From Aerococcus sp. HMSC062A02 (lineage in GTDB: Bacteria > Bacillota > Bacilli > Lactobacillales > Aerococcaceae), in contig NZ_KV797928.1 of NCBI RefSeq assembly GCF_001809535.1, positions 1-63,693 of the forward strand: a stretch of DNA of 63,693 nucleotides, given 5' to 3'. Position 1 is the stretch's first letter, and each line of letters begins with the position of its first letter. This document shows positions 53,811 to 63,693 of the stretch, piece by piece. Under the pieces are notes generated by a model. The model worked only from the letters and a program-made list of their open reading frames with translations. It did not search any database and had not been told where the DNA came from. A program made the position numbers and the translations under genes.

Positions 53811-54000
53811 ATTTGAAGAAATTAAAAATTTATCCGCTGCTGAACTTGAAGCAAAGGAAAAAGAATACAGACAAGAGTTGTTCAATCTCAGATTCCAATT
53901 GGCAACAGGTCAGTTAGAAAATACAGCACGCATCAAACAAGTGCGCAAAGAAATTGCTCGTATTAAAACCGCTCTACGCCAGGAAGAATTAGCTAAGTAA
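53803..54000 (+). CDS. rpmC: 50S ribosomal protein L29
   Basis: 65 residues, helical hairpin at the tunnel exit ([31 protein letters not shown]). Starts inside rplP. Confidence 0.98.
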   Translation: MTKFEEIKNLSAAELEAKEKEYRQELFNLRFQLATGQLENTARIKQVRKEIARIKTALRQEELAK

Positions 54001-54028
54001 TCATCAGTGAAGGAGGGAACCCAGTAGT

Positions 54029-54292
54029 ATGGCAGAACGTAAAAATCGTAAAGTATACCAAGGACGTGTCGTTTCTGACAAAATGGAAAAGACCATTGTT
54101 GTCCAAGTAGATACTTTTAAATTCCATCCAACTTATGGAAAACGTATTAAATACTCTAAAAAATATAAAGCACATGATGAAAACAATTCAGCAAAAATGG
54201 GTGATATTGTACGAATTATGGAAACACGTCCATTATCCAAAGATAAGCACTTCCGTCTTGTTGAAATCGTTGAAGAATCAGTTATCATTTAA
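54029..54292 (+). CDS. rpsQ: 30S ribosomal protein S17
   Basis: 87 residues, OB-fold. [14 protein letters not shown] and the central [19 protein letters not shown] are typical. ATG 54029 follows GGAGGG. Confidence 0.99.
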   Translation: MAERKNRKVYQGRVVSDKMEKTIVVQVDTFKFHPTYGKRIKYSKKYKAHDENNSAKMGDIVRIMETRPLSKDKHFRLVEIVEESVII

Positions 54293-54299
54293 CAATTAA

Positions 54300-54689
<390 letters not shown>

Positions 54690-54718
54690 TAAATAGATCA
54701 AAAAGGAGGTGCCCATCG

Positions 54719-55027
54719 ATGCGTATTAAAACAGGTGATACTGTAATTGTGATTGCAGGTAAAGATAAAGGAACGCAAGCAACTGTTAAGCAAACTTTAC
54801 CAAAACAAGATAAAGTCATTGTCGAAGGCGTAAACATTGTTAAGAAACACCAAAAACCTTCACAAGTTAACCCACAAGGCGGTATTGTGGAAGAAGAAGC
54901 GCCAATCCATGTTTCTAACGTTCAATTAGTAGATCCAAAAACGGGCGAAAAAACACGCGTAGGTATCGAAGAAAAAGATGGCAAACGTGTACGTGTAGCT
55001 CGTAAATCTGGCGAAGTAATTGACTAA
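54719..55027 (+). CDS. rplX: 50S ribosomal protein L24
   Basis: 102 residues with a KOW motif ([18 protein letters not shown]). ATG 54719 follows AAGGAGGTG; the frame extends upstream to 54569 over rplN and is not used. Confidence 0.98.
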   Translation: MRIKTGDTVIVIAGKDKGTQATVKQTLPKQDKVIVEGVNIVKKHQKPSQVNPQGGIVEEEAPIHVSNVQLVDPKTGEKTRVGIEEKDGKRVRVARKSGEVID

Positions 55028-55050
55028 TACGGGAAGGAGGACAATAGAAC

Positions 55051-55593
55051 ATGACTAATCGTTTAAAAGAAAAATACTCAAACGAGATCGTACCAGCATT
55101 AATTGAAAAATTTAATTATAGCTCTCCAATGCAAACACCTAAGATTGACAAAATTGTGATCAACATGGGTGTTGGTGACGCTGTAACCAACTCTAAGAAC
55201 TTAGACAAAGCAGTTGAAGAGTTAACTTTAATTTCAGGTCAAAAACCAGTTATTACTCATGCTAAGAAATCAATCGCTGGCTTCCGCTTACGTGAAGGAA
55301 TGCCTATCGGTGCAAAAGTAACCCTACGTGGTGAACGCATGTATGACTTCTTAGACAAGCTAATCACTGTTTCATTGCCACGTGTACGTGACTTCCGCGG
55401 GATCAGCAAACGCTCATTCGATGGCCGTGGGAATTACACTTTAGGTATTCGTGAACAATTAATCTTCCCTGAAATCGACTTTGACAATGTTGACAAAGTA
55501 CGCGGGATGGATATCGTTATCGTTACAACTGCGAACACTGATGAAGAATCAAAAGAGTTATTAACTCAAATTGGAATGCCGTTCCAAAAATAA
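55051..55593 (+). CDS. rplE: 50S ribosomal protein L5
   Basis: 180 residues; binds 5S r[15 protein letters not shown] and [20 protein letters not shown] are conserved. Confidence 0.99.
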   Translation: MTNRLKEKYSNEIVPALIEKFNYSSPMQTPKIDKIVINMGVGDAVTNSKNLDKAVEELTLISGQKPVITHAKKSIAGFRLREGMPIGAKVTLRGERMYDFLDKLITVSLPRVRDFRGISKRSFDGRGNYTLGIREQLIFPEIDFDNVDKVRGMDIVIVTTANTDEESKELLTQIGMPFQK

Positions 55594-55611
55594 TAGGAGG
55601 AGGGAATCGAT

Positions 55612-55797
55612 TTGGCTAAAAAATCAATGATTGCGAAAAATAAACGCAAAGCAAAATATTCAACACAAGAATACACACGCTGCGAACGCTGCGGCCGTCC
55701 ACACTCTGTTTACCGTAAATTCAAGTTATGCCGTATCTGCCTCCGTGAACTTGCCTATAAAGGACAAATTCCTGGTGTCAGAAAAGCTAGTTGGTAA
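55612..55797 (+). CDS. rpsZ: 30S ribosomal protein S14, zinc-binding type Z
   Basis: 61 residues, short form with zinc ribbon CERCGRPHS...CRICLRE (two CxxC). TTG start at 55612 after GGAGGAGGG. A separate non-zinc S14 is not in the window. Confidence 0.98.
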   Translation: MAKKSMIAKNKRKAKYSTQEYTRCERCGRPHSVYRKFKLCRICLRELAYKGQIPGVRKASW

Positions 55798-55831
55798 TCG
55801 AGAGTAATAAGTAAAGGAGGGTGAACAGGTA

Positions 55832-56230
55832 ATGGTCATGACAGATCCAATCGCTGATTTCTTAACACGCGTGCGTAACGCTAATATGGTACGCCACGAG
55901 TCTTTTGAAGTTCCAGCATCAGCAATGAAAGTTGCAATCACAAAGATTCTTAAAGAAGAAGGTTACATCAAAGATTTCGAAGTCATTGAAGATGACAAGC
56001 AAGGTATCATCCGTGTCTTCATGAAATATGGTAAGAATAACGAACGTGTTATCACAAACTTAAAACGTATTTCTAAACCAGGTTTACGTGTATATGCGAA
56101 AACTGATGAAGTCCCTAAAGTCTTGAACGGTTTAGGAATTGCCATCATCTCAACTTCTGAAGGTGTTATCACTGATAAAGAAGCTCGCGCTAAAAACGTT
56201 GGTGGCGAAGTCTTAGCTTACGTATGGTAG
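55832..56230 (+). CDS. rpsH: 30S ribosomal protein S8
   Basis: 132 residues; binds 16S helix 21. [18 protein letters not shown] is the expected start and ATG 55832 has AAAGGAGGG at the best spacing (10 bases). C-terminal [15 protein letters not shown]. Confidence 0.98.
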   Translation: MVMTDPIADFLTRVRNANMVRHESFEVPASAMKVAITKILKEEGYIKDFEVIEDDKQGIIRVFMKYGKNNERVITNLKRISKPGLRVYAKTDEVPKVLNGLGIAIISTSEGVITDKEARAKNVGGEVLAYVW

Positions 56231-56266
56231 GCCCTAAAAAATAAAATTGAAAGAGGTGCAGTCTAG

Positions 56267-56803
56267 ATGAGTCGTGTTGGTAATAAACCAGTAACAATTC
56301 CTAGTAACGTAACCATCGATGTACAAGACCACACTTTAACCGTTAAAGGCCCTAAAGGTGAACTAACTCGTACATTCGATCCACAAATTACAATCAATGT
56401 AGAAGAAAACGAAATCACTTTCGAACGTCCTAACAACCAAAAGAATGTTCGCGCTTTACACGGGACTACTCGTGCTTTAGTTAATAACATGGTTCAAGGG
56501 GTTAGCGAAGGTTTCAAGAAAACCTTACTCTTACAAGGGGTAGGTTACCGTGCACAAGCCCAAGGAAACAAATTAACGCTAAGCGTTGGTCTTTCCCACC
56601 CAGCAGAATTTGACATTCCTGAAGGTATCGAAGTTGATTTACCATCAAATACTGAAATCAATATTTCAGGTGCAGATAAAGACTTAGTGGGTCAATTCGC
56701 CGCTAACGTTCGTGAAATTCGTCGTCCAGAACCTTACAAAGGCAAAGGGGTACGTTACTCTGACGAACACATTATCCGCAAAGAAGGTAAAACTGGTAAA
56801 TAA
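56267..56803 (+). CDS. rplF: 50S ribosomal protein L6
   Basis: 178 residues of two similar folds near the factor-binding site. SRVGNKPVTIP and EPYKGKGVRYSDEHI are conserved. Confidence 0.99.
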   Translation: MSRVGNKPVTIPSNVTIDVQDHTLTVKGPKGELTRTFDPQITINVEENEITFERPNNQKNVRALHGTTRALVNNMVQGVSEGFKKTLLLQGVGYRAQAQGNKLTLSVGLSHPAEFDIPEGIEVDLPSNTEINISGADKDLVGQFAANVREIRRPEPYKGKGVRYSDEHIIRKEGKTGK

Positions 56804-56858
56804 TCTTAGGATTATTCTTACCTATCAAATTAAAGTAGAAATTAAGAGGTGAACCATT

Positions 56859-57206
56859 TTGATTAGCAAACCAGATAAAAATGTCTTACGTAAAAAACGT
56901 CACGCACGTGTACGTCGTCACATTTCTGGAACAGCAGAGTGCCCACGCTTGAGCGTTTTCCGCTCAAATAAACACATCTACGCTCAATTAATTGATGACG
57001 TAGCGGGTGTTACGCTTGCAAGTGCCTCTGATGGTGAAGAAACTGGGACAAAAGTTGAAAAAGCTGCAGCTGTTGGTAAGAAGATTGCCCAAGCCGCAGC
57101 AGAAAAAGATGTCAAAACCGTTGTCTTTGACCGTGGCGGTTACCAATATCACGGCCGTGTTCAAGCCTTGGCTGACGCTGCACGTGAAAACGGACTAGAA
57201 TTTTAG
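56859..57206 (+). CDS. rplR: 50S ribosomal protein L18
   Basis: 115 residues; binds 5S r[24 protein letters not shown] and [21 protein letters not shown] are conserved. TTG start at 56859 after AGAGGTGA. Confidence 0.98.
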   Translation: MISKPDKNVLRKKRHARVRRHISGTAECPRLSVFRSNKHIYAQLIDDVAGVTLASASDGEETGTKVEKAAAVGKKIAQAAAEKDVKTVVFDRGGYQYHGRVQALADAARENGLEF

Positions 57207-57226
57207 GAAAAGGAGGAAGCCATAAC

Positions 57227-57733
57227 ATGACAAACAAATTTGTACAAGTTAACGACCGTGAAATCGAAGATCGCGTTGTTGCTATCAATCGTGTCACTAA
57301 AGTAGTTAAAGGTGGCCGTCGCATGAACTTCTCAGCACTTGTTGTTGTTGGCGACAAAGATGGACACGTTGGATTCGGTACAGGTAAGGCTGCTGAAGTT
57401 CCTGAAGCAATCCGTAAAGCGGTTGAAGCTGCTAAGAAGAACATGATCGAAGTTCCTCGTGCAGGTACCACTATCCCTCATGAAGTATTAGGTATCTTCA
57501 ACGGAGGCCAAGTCCTCTTGAAACCAGCTAAGAACGGTTCTGGGGTAGCAGCTGGTGGCCCTGTTCGTGCCGTTGTTGAATTAGCAGGTATTGCAGATAT
57601 CACTTCTAAGTCACTCGGATCAAACACTCCAATTAACATTGTGCGTGCAACCATCCAAGGGCTAAAAGAATTGAAATCACCTGAAGAAATCGCTGAATTA
57701 CGTGGTAAATCAGTTGAAGAAATCTTAGGTTAA
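57227..57733 (+). CDS. rpsE: 30S ribosomal protein S5
   Basis: 168 residues with the S5 double-stranded RNA domain: [19 protein letters not shown] and [17 protein letters not shown]. Confidence 0.99.
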   Translation: MTNKFVQVNDREIEDRVVAINRVTKVVKGGRRMNFSALVVVGDKDGHVGFGTGKAAEVPEAIRKAVEAAKKNMIEVPRAGTTIPHEVLGIFNGGQVLLKPAKNGSGVAAGGPVRAVVELAGIADITSKSLGSNTPINIVRATIQGLKELKSPEEIAELRGKSVEEILG

Positions 57734-57746
57734 GGAGGCTTACAAC

Positions 57747-57929
57747 ATGGCAAAAGTTCAAATAACTTTAAAACGCAGTGTTATCGGTCGTCCAGATGAC
57801 CAAATCAAAACCTGCCAAGCGCTGGGCCTAACCCGGACTGGTCGTACAGTTGAAAAAGAAACTAATGCAGCAATCGACGGAATGATCAAGAAGATTGCCC
57901 ATTTAGTTGAAGTTAAAGAAGTAAAATAA
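57747..57929 (+). CDS. rpmD: 50S ribosomal protein L30
   Basis: 60 residues, usual bacterial length. [19 protein letters not shown] is typical. 13 bases after rpsE. Confidence 0.98.
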   Translation: MAKVQITLKRSVIGRPDDQIKTCQALGLTRTGRTVEKETNAAIDGMIKKIAHLVEVKEVK

Positions 57930-57962
57930 TACAATAAGAAATAAGGAGGTGCCTTGAAGATT

Positions 57963-58403
57963 ATGAAATTACACGAGTTAAAAGCAAGTGAAGGATCACG
58001 TCATGTTCGTAACCGTTTAGGACGTGGATCTGGATCAGGTAACGGTAAGACTTCAGGTCGCGGCCAAAAAGGTCAAAAAGCTCGTTCAGGCGGTAAAGTA
58101 CGTTTAGGTTTTGAAGGTGGGCAAACCCCATTGTACCGTCGTATCCCTAAACGTGGTTTTACAAACATTAACCGCAAAGAATACGCCATCGTTAATATCG
58201 ACGATTTAAACGTTTTTGAAGATGGGGCTGAAGTAACGCCAGAAGCTTTAGTTGAAGCTGGTCTTGTTAAGAATACCAAGAAAGCTATTAAAGTTTTAGG
58301 TGCTGGTGAATTAGAACGCAAACTAACCGTTAAAGCAGCTAAATTCTCAGCTACAGCTAAAGAAGCAATTGAAGCAGCTGGGGGCACAATCGAGGTGATC
58401 TAA
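57963..58403 (+). CDS. rplO: 50S ribosomal protein L15
   Basis: 146 residues from ATG 57963 ([13 protein letters not shown], the family start); TTG 57954 lies closer to the AAGGAGGT site and cannot be excluded. The Gly/Arg/Lys-rich RNA-binding arm is intact. Its last base is the first base of secY. Confidence 0.97.
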   Translation: MKLHELKASEGSRHVRNRLGRGSGSGNGKTSGRGQKGQKARSGGKVRLGFEGGQTPLYRRIPKRGFTNINRKEYAIVNIDDLNVFEDGAEVTPEALVEAGLVKNTKKAIKVLGAGELERKLTVKAAKFSATAKEAIEAAGGTIEVI

Positions 58404-59701
58404 TGTTCACTACTCTGAAAGCTGTATTTCAGGATAAAGACGTTAGAAGTCGCATCCTCTTTACTTTGGGAATGTTAATTGTGTTCCGTCTCGGGACACA
58501 TATAACAGTTCCAGGTGTGAATGCACAAGCGATAAATACGCTCGTTAATTCAGGGCTCTTTGGTCTGTTGAATACCTTTGGCGGCGGGGCCTTGCATAAC
58601 TACTCAATCTTTTCCTTAGGGGTCTCCCCTTATATCACGGCTCAGATTGTGGTACAGCTTTTGCAGATGGACATTGTGCCAGCCTTTACAGAATGGTCGA
58701 AACAAGGTGAAGTGGGACGGCGTAAGCTGAATAAGTGGACACGCTATCTCTCTGTTCTTGTTTCTTTCTTCCAAGCCATTGCGATTTCGGTTGGTTTTAA
58801 CTCCCTCTCGCAATTCGGCCTGATCAAGGATCCAGGAATGCTAACTTACTGCATTATTGCCTTGGTCATGACAGCTGGGTCCATGCTCGTTGTATGGATC
58901 GGGGAGCAAATCACCCAATTCGGTATCGGGAATGGGGTTTCTCTGATTATCTTCTCGGGGATTGTTGCTCGGATTCCCGGTGAAGTCCTCACCGCTGTTA
59001 AGAAAGGCTTAATTGATGTGACTGACCAAGCTCAGCTCACTCAAAATGCCATCTTTGGGGGTATTTTTGCCCTTGTTGCATTACTTCTAATTATCTTAGT
59101 TGTTTACGTCAACCAAGCTGAACGACGTATTCCGGTACGCTATTCCAAAAGGGCGAGCACAGTAGTGGAACAATCCCATATGCCGCTGAAGATTAACTCA
59201 GCAGGGGTTATTCCAGTTATCTTTGCCAGCTCTATTATCATGGTGCCACAAACGGTTCTCAGCCTCTTGTCGGCCCAGTTTTCAGATGCCGCTTGGTTCA
59301 AAACAGCAGAGACAGTCTTTAATCTCGAACAACCAATCGGGATGACCATATATGCGGTAACGATTGTACTCTTTACATTCTTCTATGCGCATATCCAAAT
59401 TAATCCTGAACGCGTTGCCGAGAACTTCCAAAAATCAGGCGCTTATATTCCTAGTGTGCGTCCTGGTTTACCAACAGAACGTTATATTTCCAAGATGCTC
59501 AATCGTTTAAGCAGTGTGGGCTCATTATTCTTAATGATGATTGCCATCCTACCTCTAATGGGGTCCTATTTCTTTGATCTTCCACGAACGATTGGTCTTG
59601 GAGGGACAAGTTTACTCATCGTTGTCGGTGTCGCACTCGATACAGCTAAACAAATTGAAGGTCGCTTAATCAAGCGTCGCTATGTAGGCTTTATTCGCTA
59701 G
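58403..59701 (+). CDS. secY: Protein translocase subunit SecY
   Basis: A 432-residue channel subunit with ten membrane helices. LGTHITVPGVN near helix 1, GVSPYITAQIVVQLLQMD (helix 2), and IPVRYSKRA are SecY hallmarks. Coupled to rplO by a one-base overlap and followed closely by adk. Confidence 0.98.
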   Translation: MFTTLKAVFQDKDVRSRILFTLGMLIVFRLGTHITVPGVNAQAINTLVNSGLFGLLNTFGGGALHNYSIFSLGVSPYITAQIVVQLLQMDIVPAFTEWSKQGEVGRRKLNKWTRYLSVLVSFFQAIAISVGFNSLSQFGLIKDPGMLTYCIIALVMTAGSMLVVWIGEQITQFGIGNGVSLIIFSGIVARIPGEVLTAVKKGLIDVTDQAQLTQNAIFGGIFALVALLLIILVVYVNQAERRIPVRYSKRASTVVEQSHMPLKINSAGVIPVIFASSIIMVPQTVLSLLSAQFSDAAWFKTAETVFNLEQPIGMTIYAVTIVLFTFFYAHIQINPERVAENFQKSGAYIPSVRPGLPTERYISKMLNRLSSVGSLFLMMIAILPLMGSYFFDLPRTIGLGGTSLLIVVGVALDTAKQIEGRLIKRRYVGFIR

Positions 59702-59728
59702 TCAAGAATTGAAGTTCGGAGGATGGAA

Positions 59729-60376
59729 ATGAATATTATTTTGATGGGGCTGCCAGGTGCTGGTAAGGGTACCCAAGCAGAAAAAATTGTGGCAACTTAT
59801 GACATTCCTCATATTTCAACAGGAGATATGTTCCGTCAAGCCATCAAAGACCAAACCCCACTCGGTAAAGAAGCTAAATCATACATGGACAAGGGTGGCC
59901 TTGTGCCAGATGAAGTAACGAATGGGATTGTTAAAGAACGTTTACAACAAGCAGACACAGAAGCTAAGGGTTTCATGCTAGATGGCTTCCCACGGACTCT
60001 CAACCAAGCTAAGGCCTTGGAAGAAATCTTGGAAGACATTAACAAGACCATCGATGCTGTCATTTATATCGATGTTGACCCTGAAGTCCTAGAAAAACGC
60101 CTAAGTGGTCGGATCATCTGTGGCAATTGTGGGGCAACCTTCAATGTCAACTTTAACCCGCCAAAAGAAGAAGGCGTCTGTGATCGCTGCGGAGCAGAAG
60201 AATTCTATACCCGCGACGATGATAAGGCTGAAGTGGTTAAGAATCGGATTGAAGTCAACCAAGAGCAACAAGCCCCAATCCTCGACTTCTACGAAAGTCA
60301 AGGCAAGGTTTACCGGGTGCCTGGTGACATCGGAATCGATAATGTCTTTAACGAAATCAAAAAGATCATTGAATAA
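59729..60376 (+). CDS. adk: Adenylate kinase
   Basis: A 215-residue nucleotide kinase. P-loop [10 protein letters not shown] (residues 7-16), STGDMFR, LDGFPRT and a zinc-type LID with four cysteines (CGNCGATF...CDRCG). ATG 59729 is chosen over 59723 because CGGAGG lies 6 bases before it. Confidence 0.97.
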   Translation: MNIILMGLPGAGKGTQAEKIVATYDIPHISTGDMFRQAIKDQTPLGKEAKSYMDKGGLVPDEVTNGIVKERLQQADTEAKGFMLDGFPRTLNQAKALEEILEDINKTIDAVIYIDVDPEVLEKRLSGRIICGNCGATFNVNFNPPKEEGVCDRCGAEEFYTRDDDKAEVVKNRIEVNQEQQAPILDFYESQGKVYRVPGDIGIDNVFNEIKKIIE

Positions 60377-60380
60377 AGTC

Positions 60381-60409
60381 TTGCATTAGATGTTCTTTAA
60401 TGGTATAAT
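60381..60409 (+). promoter_or_regulatory. infA promoter
   Basis: TTGCAT (60381-60386), 17-base spacer, TATAAT (60404-60409), giving an internal start for infA-rpmJ-rpsM-rpsK-rpoA-rplQ. Confidence 0.85.
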
Positions 60410-60496
60410 GTTCTGGTTAATCCTATTGAGAACTTTTGAGATGAGTTTTTCTTCATGTTGTCGTGTCGCACATATGTGTAACGAGGAGGAAATATA

Positions 60497-60715
60497 GTGT
60501 CTAAAGAAGATATGATCGAAGTAGAAGGTACAGTCACCGAGACTTTACCTAATGCAATGTTCAAAGTCGAACTTGAAAACGGCGTAGAGATTCTTGCCCA
60601 TGTGTCTGGGAAGATTCGTGTGAATTATATTCGAATTCTACCGGGTGACCGTGTAAAAGTCGAAATGTCTCCATATGATCTGACCAAGGGACGGATTACA
60701 TATCGTTTCAAGTAA
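60497..60715 (+). CDS. infA: Translation initiation factor IF-1
   Basis: 72 residues, OB-fold ([47 protein letters not shown]). GTG start at 60497 after GAGGAGG. Confidence 0.99.
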   Translation: MSKEDMIEVEGTVTETLPNAMFKVELENGVEILAHVSGKIRVNYIRILPGDRVKVEMSPYDLTKGRITYRFK

Positions 60716-60742
60716 TTTCTAAATGATATAAGGAGGTCAATC

Positions 60743-60856
60743 GTGAAAGTTAGAGCGTCTGTTAAACCAATTTGCGACAAATGCAAAGTGATTCGTCGTA
60801 ATGGCAAAGTCATGGTAATTTGCCAAAACCCTAAACATAAACAACGCCAAGGTTAA
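60743..60856 (+). CDS. rpmJ: 50S ribosomal protein L36, zinc type
   Basis: 37 residues: [19 protein letters not shown], then a Cys and His further on (VICQNPKH) make the zinc ribbon. GTG start at 60743 after AAGGAGG. It is short enough to be missed by length-limited gene calls. Confidence 0.98.
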   Translation: MKVRASVKPICDKCKVIRRNGKVMVICQNPKHKQRQG

Positions 60857-60875
60857 TAAAGGAGGTGCCAATCGA

Positions 60876-61241
60876 ATGGCTCGTATTGCAGGTGTAGATA
60901 TTCCACGTAACAAACGTATTGTCATTGCCTTAACTTACATTTATGGGATCGGGAACACAACAGCTAAAAAGATCTTAGCTGATGCTGGCGTTTCTGAAGA
61001 TATCCGTGTGAATGATTTAAGCAATGATGAATTAGATAAGATTCGTGCAGAAGTTGATAAGATCAAGGTTGAAGGTGACTTACGTCGCGATGTCAACATG
61101 GACATCAAACGTTTACAAGAAATCGGTTCCTACCGTGGTATGCGTCACCGTCGTAACCTACCAGTTCGCGGTCAAAATACTAAGAACAATGCTCGTACCC
61201 GTAAAGGTCGCGGTGTAGCAATCCCAGGTAAGAAGAAATAA
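60876..61241 (+). CDS. rpsM: 30S ribosomal protein S13
   Basis: 121 residues. [25 protein letters not shown] and the C-terminal [14 protein letters not shown] are typical. Confidence 0.99.
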   Translation: MARIAGVDIPRNKRIVIALTYIYGIGNTTAKKILADAGVSEDIRVNDLSNDELDKIRAEVDKIKVEGDLRRDVNMDIKRLQEIGSYRGMRHRRNLPVRGQNTKNNARTRKGRGVAIPGKKK

Positions 61242-61273
61242 TTAATTTAAAGTAAAGGAGGCAAGTTAATCAA

Positions 61274-61666
61274 ATGGCAAAAGCAAAACGTCAAACACGT
61301 AAACGTCGCGTGAAAAAGAATGTTGAAGTTGGTGTTGCTCATATCCACTCAACTTTCAATAATACTATTGTTATGATTACTGATGAACATGGTAATGCAA
61401 TTTCATGGTCATCCGCAGGTGCACTTGGTTTTAAGGGTTCCCGTAAATCAACACCTTATGCTGCCCAAATGGCTTCAGAAGCTGCTTCTAAGACAGCTAT
61501 GGACCAAGGCATGAAGACAGTTGAAGTATCTGTTAAAGGCCCAGGACCTGGTCGTGAATCTGCAATTCGTGCTTTACAAGCTGCTGGTTTGGAAGTTACC
61601 TCAATTCGTGACGTAACCCCAATCCCACACAACGGTTGCCGTCCTCCAAAACGTCGTCGTGTATAG
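61274..61666 (+). CDS. rpsK: 30S ribosomal protein S11
   Basis: 130 residues of the platform. [14 protein letters not shown] and [13 protein letters not shown], ending [18 protein letters not shown]. Conserved. Confidence 0.99.
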   Translation: MAKAKRQTRKRRVKKNVEVGVAHIHSTFNNTIVMITDEHGNAISWSSAGALGFKGSRKSTPYAAQMASEAASKTAMDQGMKTVEVSVKGPGPGRESAIRALQAAGLEVTSIRDVTPIPHNGCRPPKRRRV

Positions 61667-61753
61667 TACTGTTTTTCAAACAGCTTGCCGAAAACTTTTT
61701 GGAAGCAGTAGTGGTGCAAAATTCACGTTTTGAAAGGGGAATACTTGTAGATT

Positions 61754-62698
61754 ATGATCGAAATTGAAAAACCAACTATTGAAACGATTGAGATCAGCGA
61801 TGATAACAAATTTGGTAAATTTGCGATTGAACCATTAGAACGTGGTTACGGAACAACTTTAGGCAATTCCCTGCGTCGTATTTTACTCTCATCATTGCCT
61901 GGTACAGCGGTAACATCAGTTCAGATTGATGATGTTTTACATGAATATTCTACAATCCCAGGTGTCCGCGAAGATGTCACTCAAATTGTATTGAACATCA
62001 AGAAGCTTTCCTTGAAACTTTATGATGTTGAAGAAAAACAAGTCGAAATTGATGTAGTTGGCCCAGCAGAGGTCACTGCAGCGGATATTACGGCCGATGC
62101 TGATTTTGATATCATGAATCCAGACTTGCACATTTGCAGCTTAGAAGATGGAGCTCGTTTCCATATGCTGATGAATGTTCAAAATGGTCGTGGTTTTGTT
62201 CGTTCTGAACATAACAAATCAGAAAATATGCCAATTGGCGTAATTCCAGTAGATTCAATCTACACACCAATCGAAAAAGTTAACTACCAAGTTGAAAATA
62301 TCCGTATTGGTGAAATCAACCAGTTCGATAAGTTGACTTATGATATCTGGACTGACGGGACGATAGCCCCTCATGAAGCGTTGAGTTTAGCTGCTAAGAT
62401 TCTAACGGAACACTTGGCGATCTTCGTTGATATGACCAATGAAGCAAAATCTGCTGAAATTATGGTCGAAAAAGAAGAAACTCAGAAAGAAAAAATGCTC
62501 GAAATGTCAATCGAAGAATTGGATCTTTCTGTTCGCTCATACAACTGTTTGAAACGTGCAGGTATCAATACTGTGGATGAATTAACTGACCGAACTGAAC
62601 AAGAAATGATGAAAGTTCGTAACTTAGGCCGTAAGTCACTCGATGAAGTCAAGAATAAGTTGGCTGCTCTCGATTTAAGCTTACGCCAAGAAGATTAA
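61754..62698 (+). CDS. rpoA: DNA-directed RNA polymerase alpha subunit
   Basis: 314 residues. N-terminal assembly domain ([23 protein letters not shown]) and C-terminal promoter/activator-contact domain with two HhH-like motifs ([39 protein letters not shown]). ATG 61754 follows AAAGGGGA. Confidence 0.99.
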   Translation: MIEIEKPTIETIEISDDNKFGKFAIEPLERGYGTTLGNSLRRILLSSLPGTAVTSVQIDDVLHEYSTIPGVREDVTQIVLNIKKLSLKLYDVEEKQVEIDVVGPAEVTAADITADADFDIMNPDLHICSLEDGARFHMLMNVQNGRGFVRSEHNKSENMPIGVIPVDSIYTPIEKVNYQVENIRIGEINQFDKLTYDIWTDGTIAPHEALSLAAKILTEHLAIFVDMTNEAKSAEIMVEKEETQKEKMLEMSIEELDLSVRSYNCLKRAGINTVDELTDRTEQEMMKVRNLGRKSLDEVKNKLAALDLSLRQED

Positions 62699-62724
62699 TT
62701 ATAAAGTGAAGGAGGAATTCTCTG

Positions 62725-63105
62725 ATGAGTTACCGTAAATTAGGTCGCACCAGCTCACAACGTAAAGCTTTATTACGTGATTTGACGACTGATTTAATTA
62801 TCAATGAACGTATCGAAACAACCGAATCTCGTGCTAAAGAAATCCGTAAATCTACTGAAAAAATGATTACTTTAGGCAAGAAAGGTGACCTTAGCGCACG
62901 TCGTCAAGCTGCTAAATTTGTTCGTAACGAAATCGCTGATGTTCGTGCGGAAGATGATGACATCGTTATTGAAACAGCCTTACAAAAATTATTCAACGAG
63001 TTAGGCCCTCGCTATGCAGATCGTCAAGGTGGCTATACCCGTATCCTTAAGACTGAACCTCGTCGTGGTGACGGTTCTAAGATGGCGATTATTGAATTAG
63101 TGTAA
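62725..63105 (+). CDS. rplQ: 50S ribosomal protein L17
   Basis: 126 residues. [20 protein letters not shown] and [24 protein letters not shown] are conserved. Last gene of the alpha operon. Confidence 0.99.
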   Translation: MSYRKLGRTSSQRKALLRDLTTDLIINERIETTESRAKEIRKSTEKMITLGKKGDLSARRQAAKFVRNEIADVRAEDDDIVIETALQKLFNELGPRYADRQGGYTRILKTEPRRGDGSKMAIIELV

Positions 63106-63118
63106 GCCAGATGTATGT

Positions 63119-63189
63119 AGAGCGTTATGATGATGGGACAACCCAAGTCTAGCTCTTTCACTTCCGGAGCAGGTGCTCCGGAAGTGAAA
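63119..63189 (+). ncRNA. Possible L17 downstream element (3' UTR structure)
   Basis: Two stem-loops right after rplQ: AGAGC...GCTCT (63119-63156) enclosing GGG-acaa-CCC, and a perfect 15-base-pair hairpin TTTCACTTCCGGAGC / GCTCCGGAAGTGAAA (63156-63189) with an AGGT loop. A conserved RNA structure called L17 downstream element is known after rplQ in lactic acid bacteria and Listeria. Position fits; I could not verify the consensus. Confidence 0.45.
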
Positions 63190-63212
63190 ATATATCCTAA
63201 TTCCAAAACACG

Positions 63213-63244
63213 AGCATCCATGTTATTACATGAATGCTTTTTTT
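63213..63244 (+). terminator. Alpha operon terminator
   Basis: AGCATCCATG-ttatta-CATGAATGCT followed by TTTTTTT. Confidence 0.88.
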
Positions 63245-63251
63245 GTTATCA

Positions 63252-63693
63252 GGGTGTGAGCAAGAGCGTTTAGCTTTGGATGCTTGGAGTAAGTCGGAAT
63301 AAGGGCAAGCATCGCTTGCAGGTTTCCGACTTGCGAAAGCACTCAAAAGCTGCTCTTGCGAACCCGACTATATAAGGGTGTGAGAGGATGCGGGAGAAAG
63401 GGACCTCTGGAGTAAAAGGACAGAGAAGGCTGCAAGCCTTCGACGTCCTTTTGCGAAGAGGAGCCGTTTCTGCATCCTCGAACCCAACTATAGGGTGTGA
63501 AGGAGCCACTTCTGCGTGACCGAACCCGACTAGGAAGGGTGAGAGCAGTTGCGGTCAGACTTGAATGACTGGAGCCCAATCGGAAAAGAGCGGCTTTAGC
63601 CGATCGTTCCGATTAGGTGAAGCCACTTCAAGTCTGCAACTGCGAACCCGACTAGATAGGGTGTGAGCGAGAGCGTTTAGCTTTGGATGCTTG
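63252..63693 (+). repeat. Tandem array of nested-hairpin repeats (family B), continues past the window
   Basis: Units: 63252-63370, 63376-63490, 63493-63532 (a short remnant), 63537-63654 and 63659-63693 (cut by the window edge). Each full unit opens GGGTG(T)GAG, contains TGGAG then a complementary arm pair with a small inner hairpin, and closes GAACCC(G/A)ACTA. Arms differ between units but pair in each: GCAAGAGC/GCTCTTGC, GAGGATGC/GCATCCTC, GCAGTTGC/GCAACTGC; AAGTCGGAA/TTCCGACTT, AAAAGGAC/GTCCTTTT, AATCGGAA/TTCCGATT. Unit 5 repeats the start of unit 1 with one mismatch. No reading frame is likely to be real here. Confidence 0.88.

Noticed and set aside
63270-63579. Two minus-strand open frames of about 80 residues in the final repeat array
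   Set aside because: They lie wholly in the tandem hairpin repeats and have no ribosome site; the open frames come from the repeats' composition.
63252-63693. CRISPR array
   Set aside because: Units are long and carry internal inverted repeats with no constant direct repeat and spacer pattern, and no cas genes are present.

Overview
The window is a chromosomal stretch from a low-to-moderate-GC Gram-positive coccus of the order Lactobacillales. The best guess is the Aerococcaceae (Aerococcus or a close relative), judged from protein style only. The pointers are: strong AAGGAGG ribosome sites, an L-lactate dehydrogenase, no sporulation genes, the Bacillus-like order mfd-yabM-rqcP-divIC-yabR-tilS-hpt-ftsH-hslO-cysK-dusB-lysS, and a full str/S10/spc/alpha ribosomal cluster. 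No rRNA, tRNA, insertion sequence, prophage or CRISPR array was seen.

Layout. 1-76: part of a structured repeat. 79-3691: ridA (minus strand), a secreted barnase-like RNase with a barstar-like inhibitor, an unrecognised protein and a DUF975 membrane protein. 3758-4002: a dispersed structured repeat. 4214-6043: uvrC. 6262-11142: a metallophosphoesterase-like pseudoenzyme, a DECD-box helicase, glmU and prs. 11303-13390: a possible leader peptide, an AEC-family transporter, and ldh on the other strand. 13807-30146: housekeeping run from pth to lysS, with a second copy of the dispersed repeat after ftsH and a CysK-like protein that lacks the PLP lysine. 30342-34304: an AT-rich accessory cassette of histidine kinase, LytTR regulator, ABC transporter pair and two leaderless hydrophobic mini-peptides of 20 and 21 residues. 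34582-37281: a large secreted cell-wall amidase with six repeats. 37734-42301: rpsL-rpsG-fusA-tuf. 42479-48879: a block of non-ribosomal genes, mostly flavin/redox. 49220-63105: rpsJ to rplQ. 63106-63693: a possible L17 downstream element, then a tandem array of nested-hairpin repeats of the same family as at position 1.

The most interesting candidates are these. (1) A cytosolic flavin module: an ApbE-like flavin transferase without a signal peptide, next to two tandem NAD(P)H:FMN-reductase-like proteins. The second carries a PAS-like domain and a tail with four DxxSGAS motifs, the sequence that ApbE flavinylates. (2) The kinase/regulator/ABC cassette with two strongly translated mini-peptides, which looks like a quorum-sensing or bacteriocin system of a type I cannot name. 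(3) Two families of structured repeats in which base-pairing is kept while sequence changes. (4) Two housekeeping-like enzymes that have lost catalytic residues: the metallophosphoesterase-like and CysK-like proteins.

Most of the remaining genes are orthodox housekeeping genes. Start codons were re-chosen where the ribosome site clearly favoured a different codon, and these changes are noted in the entries.
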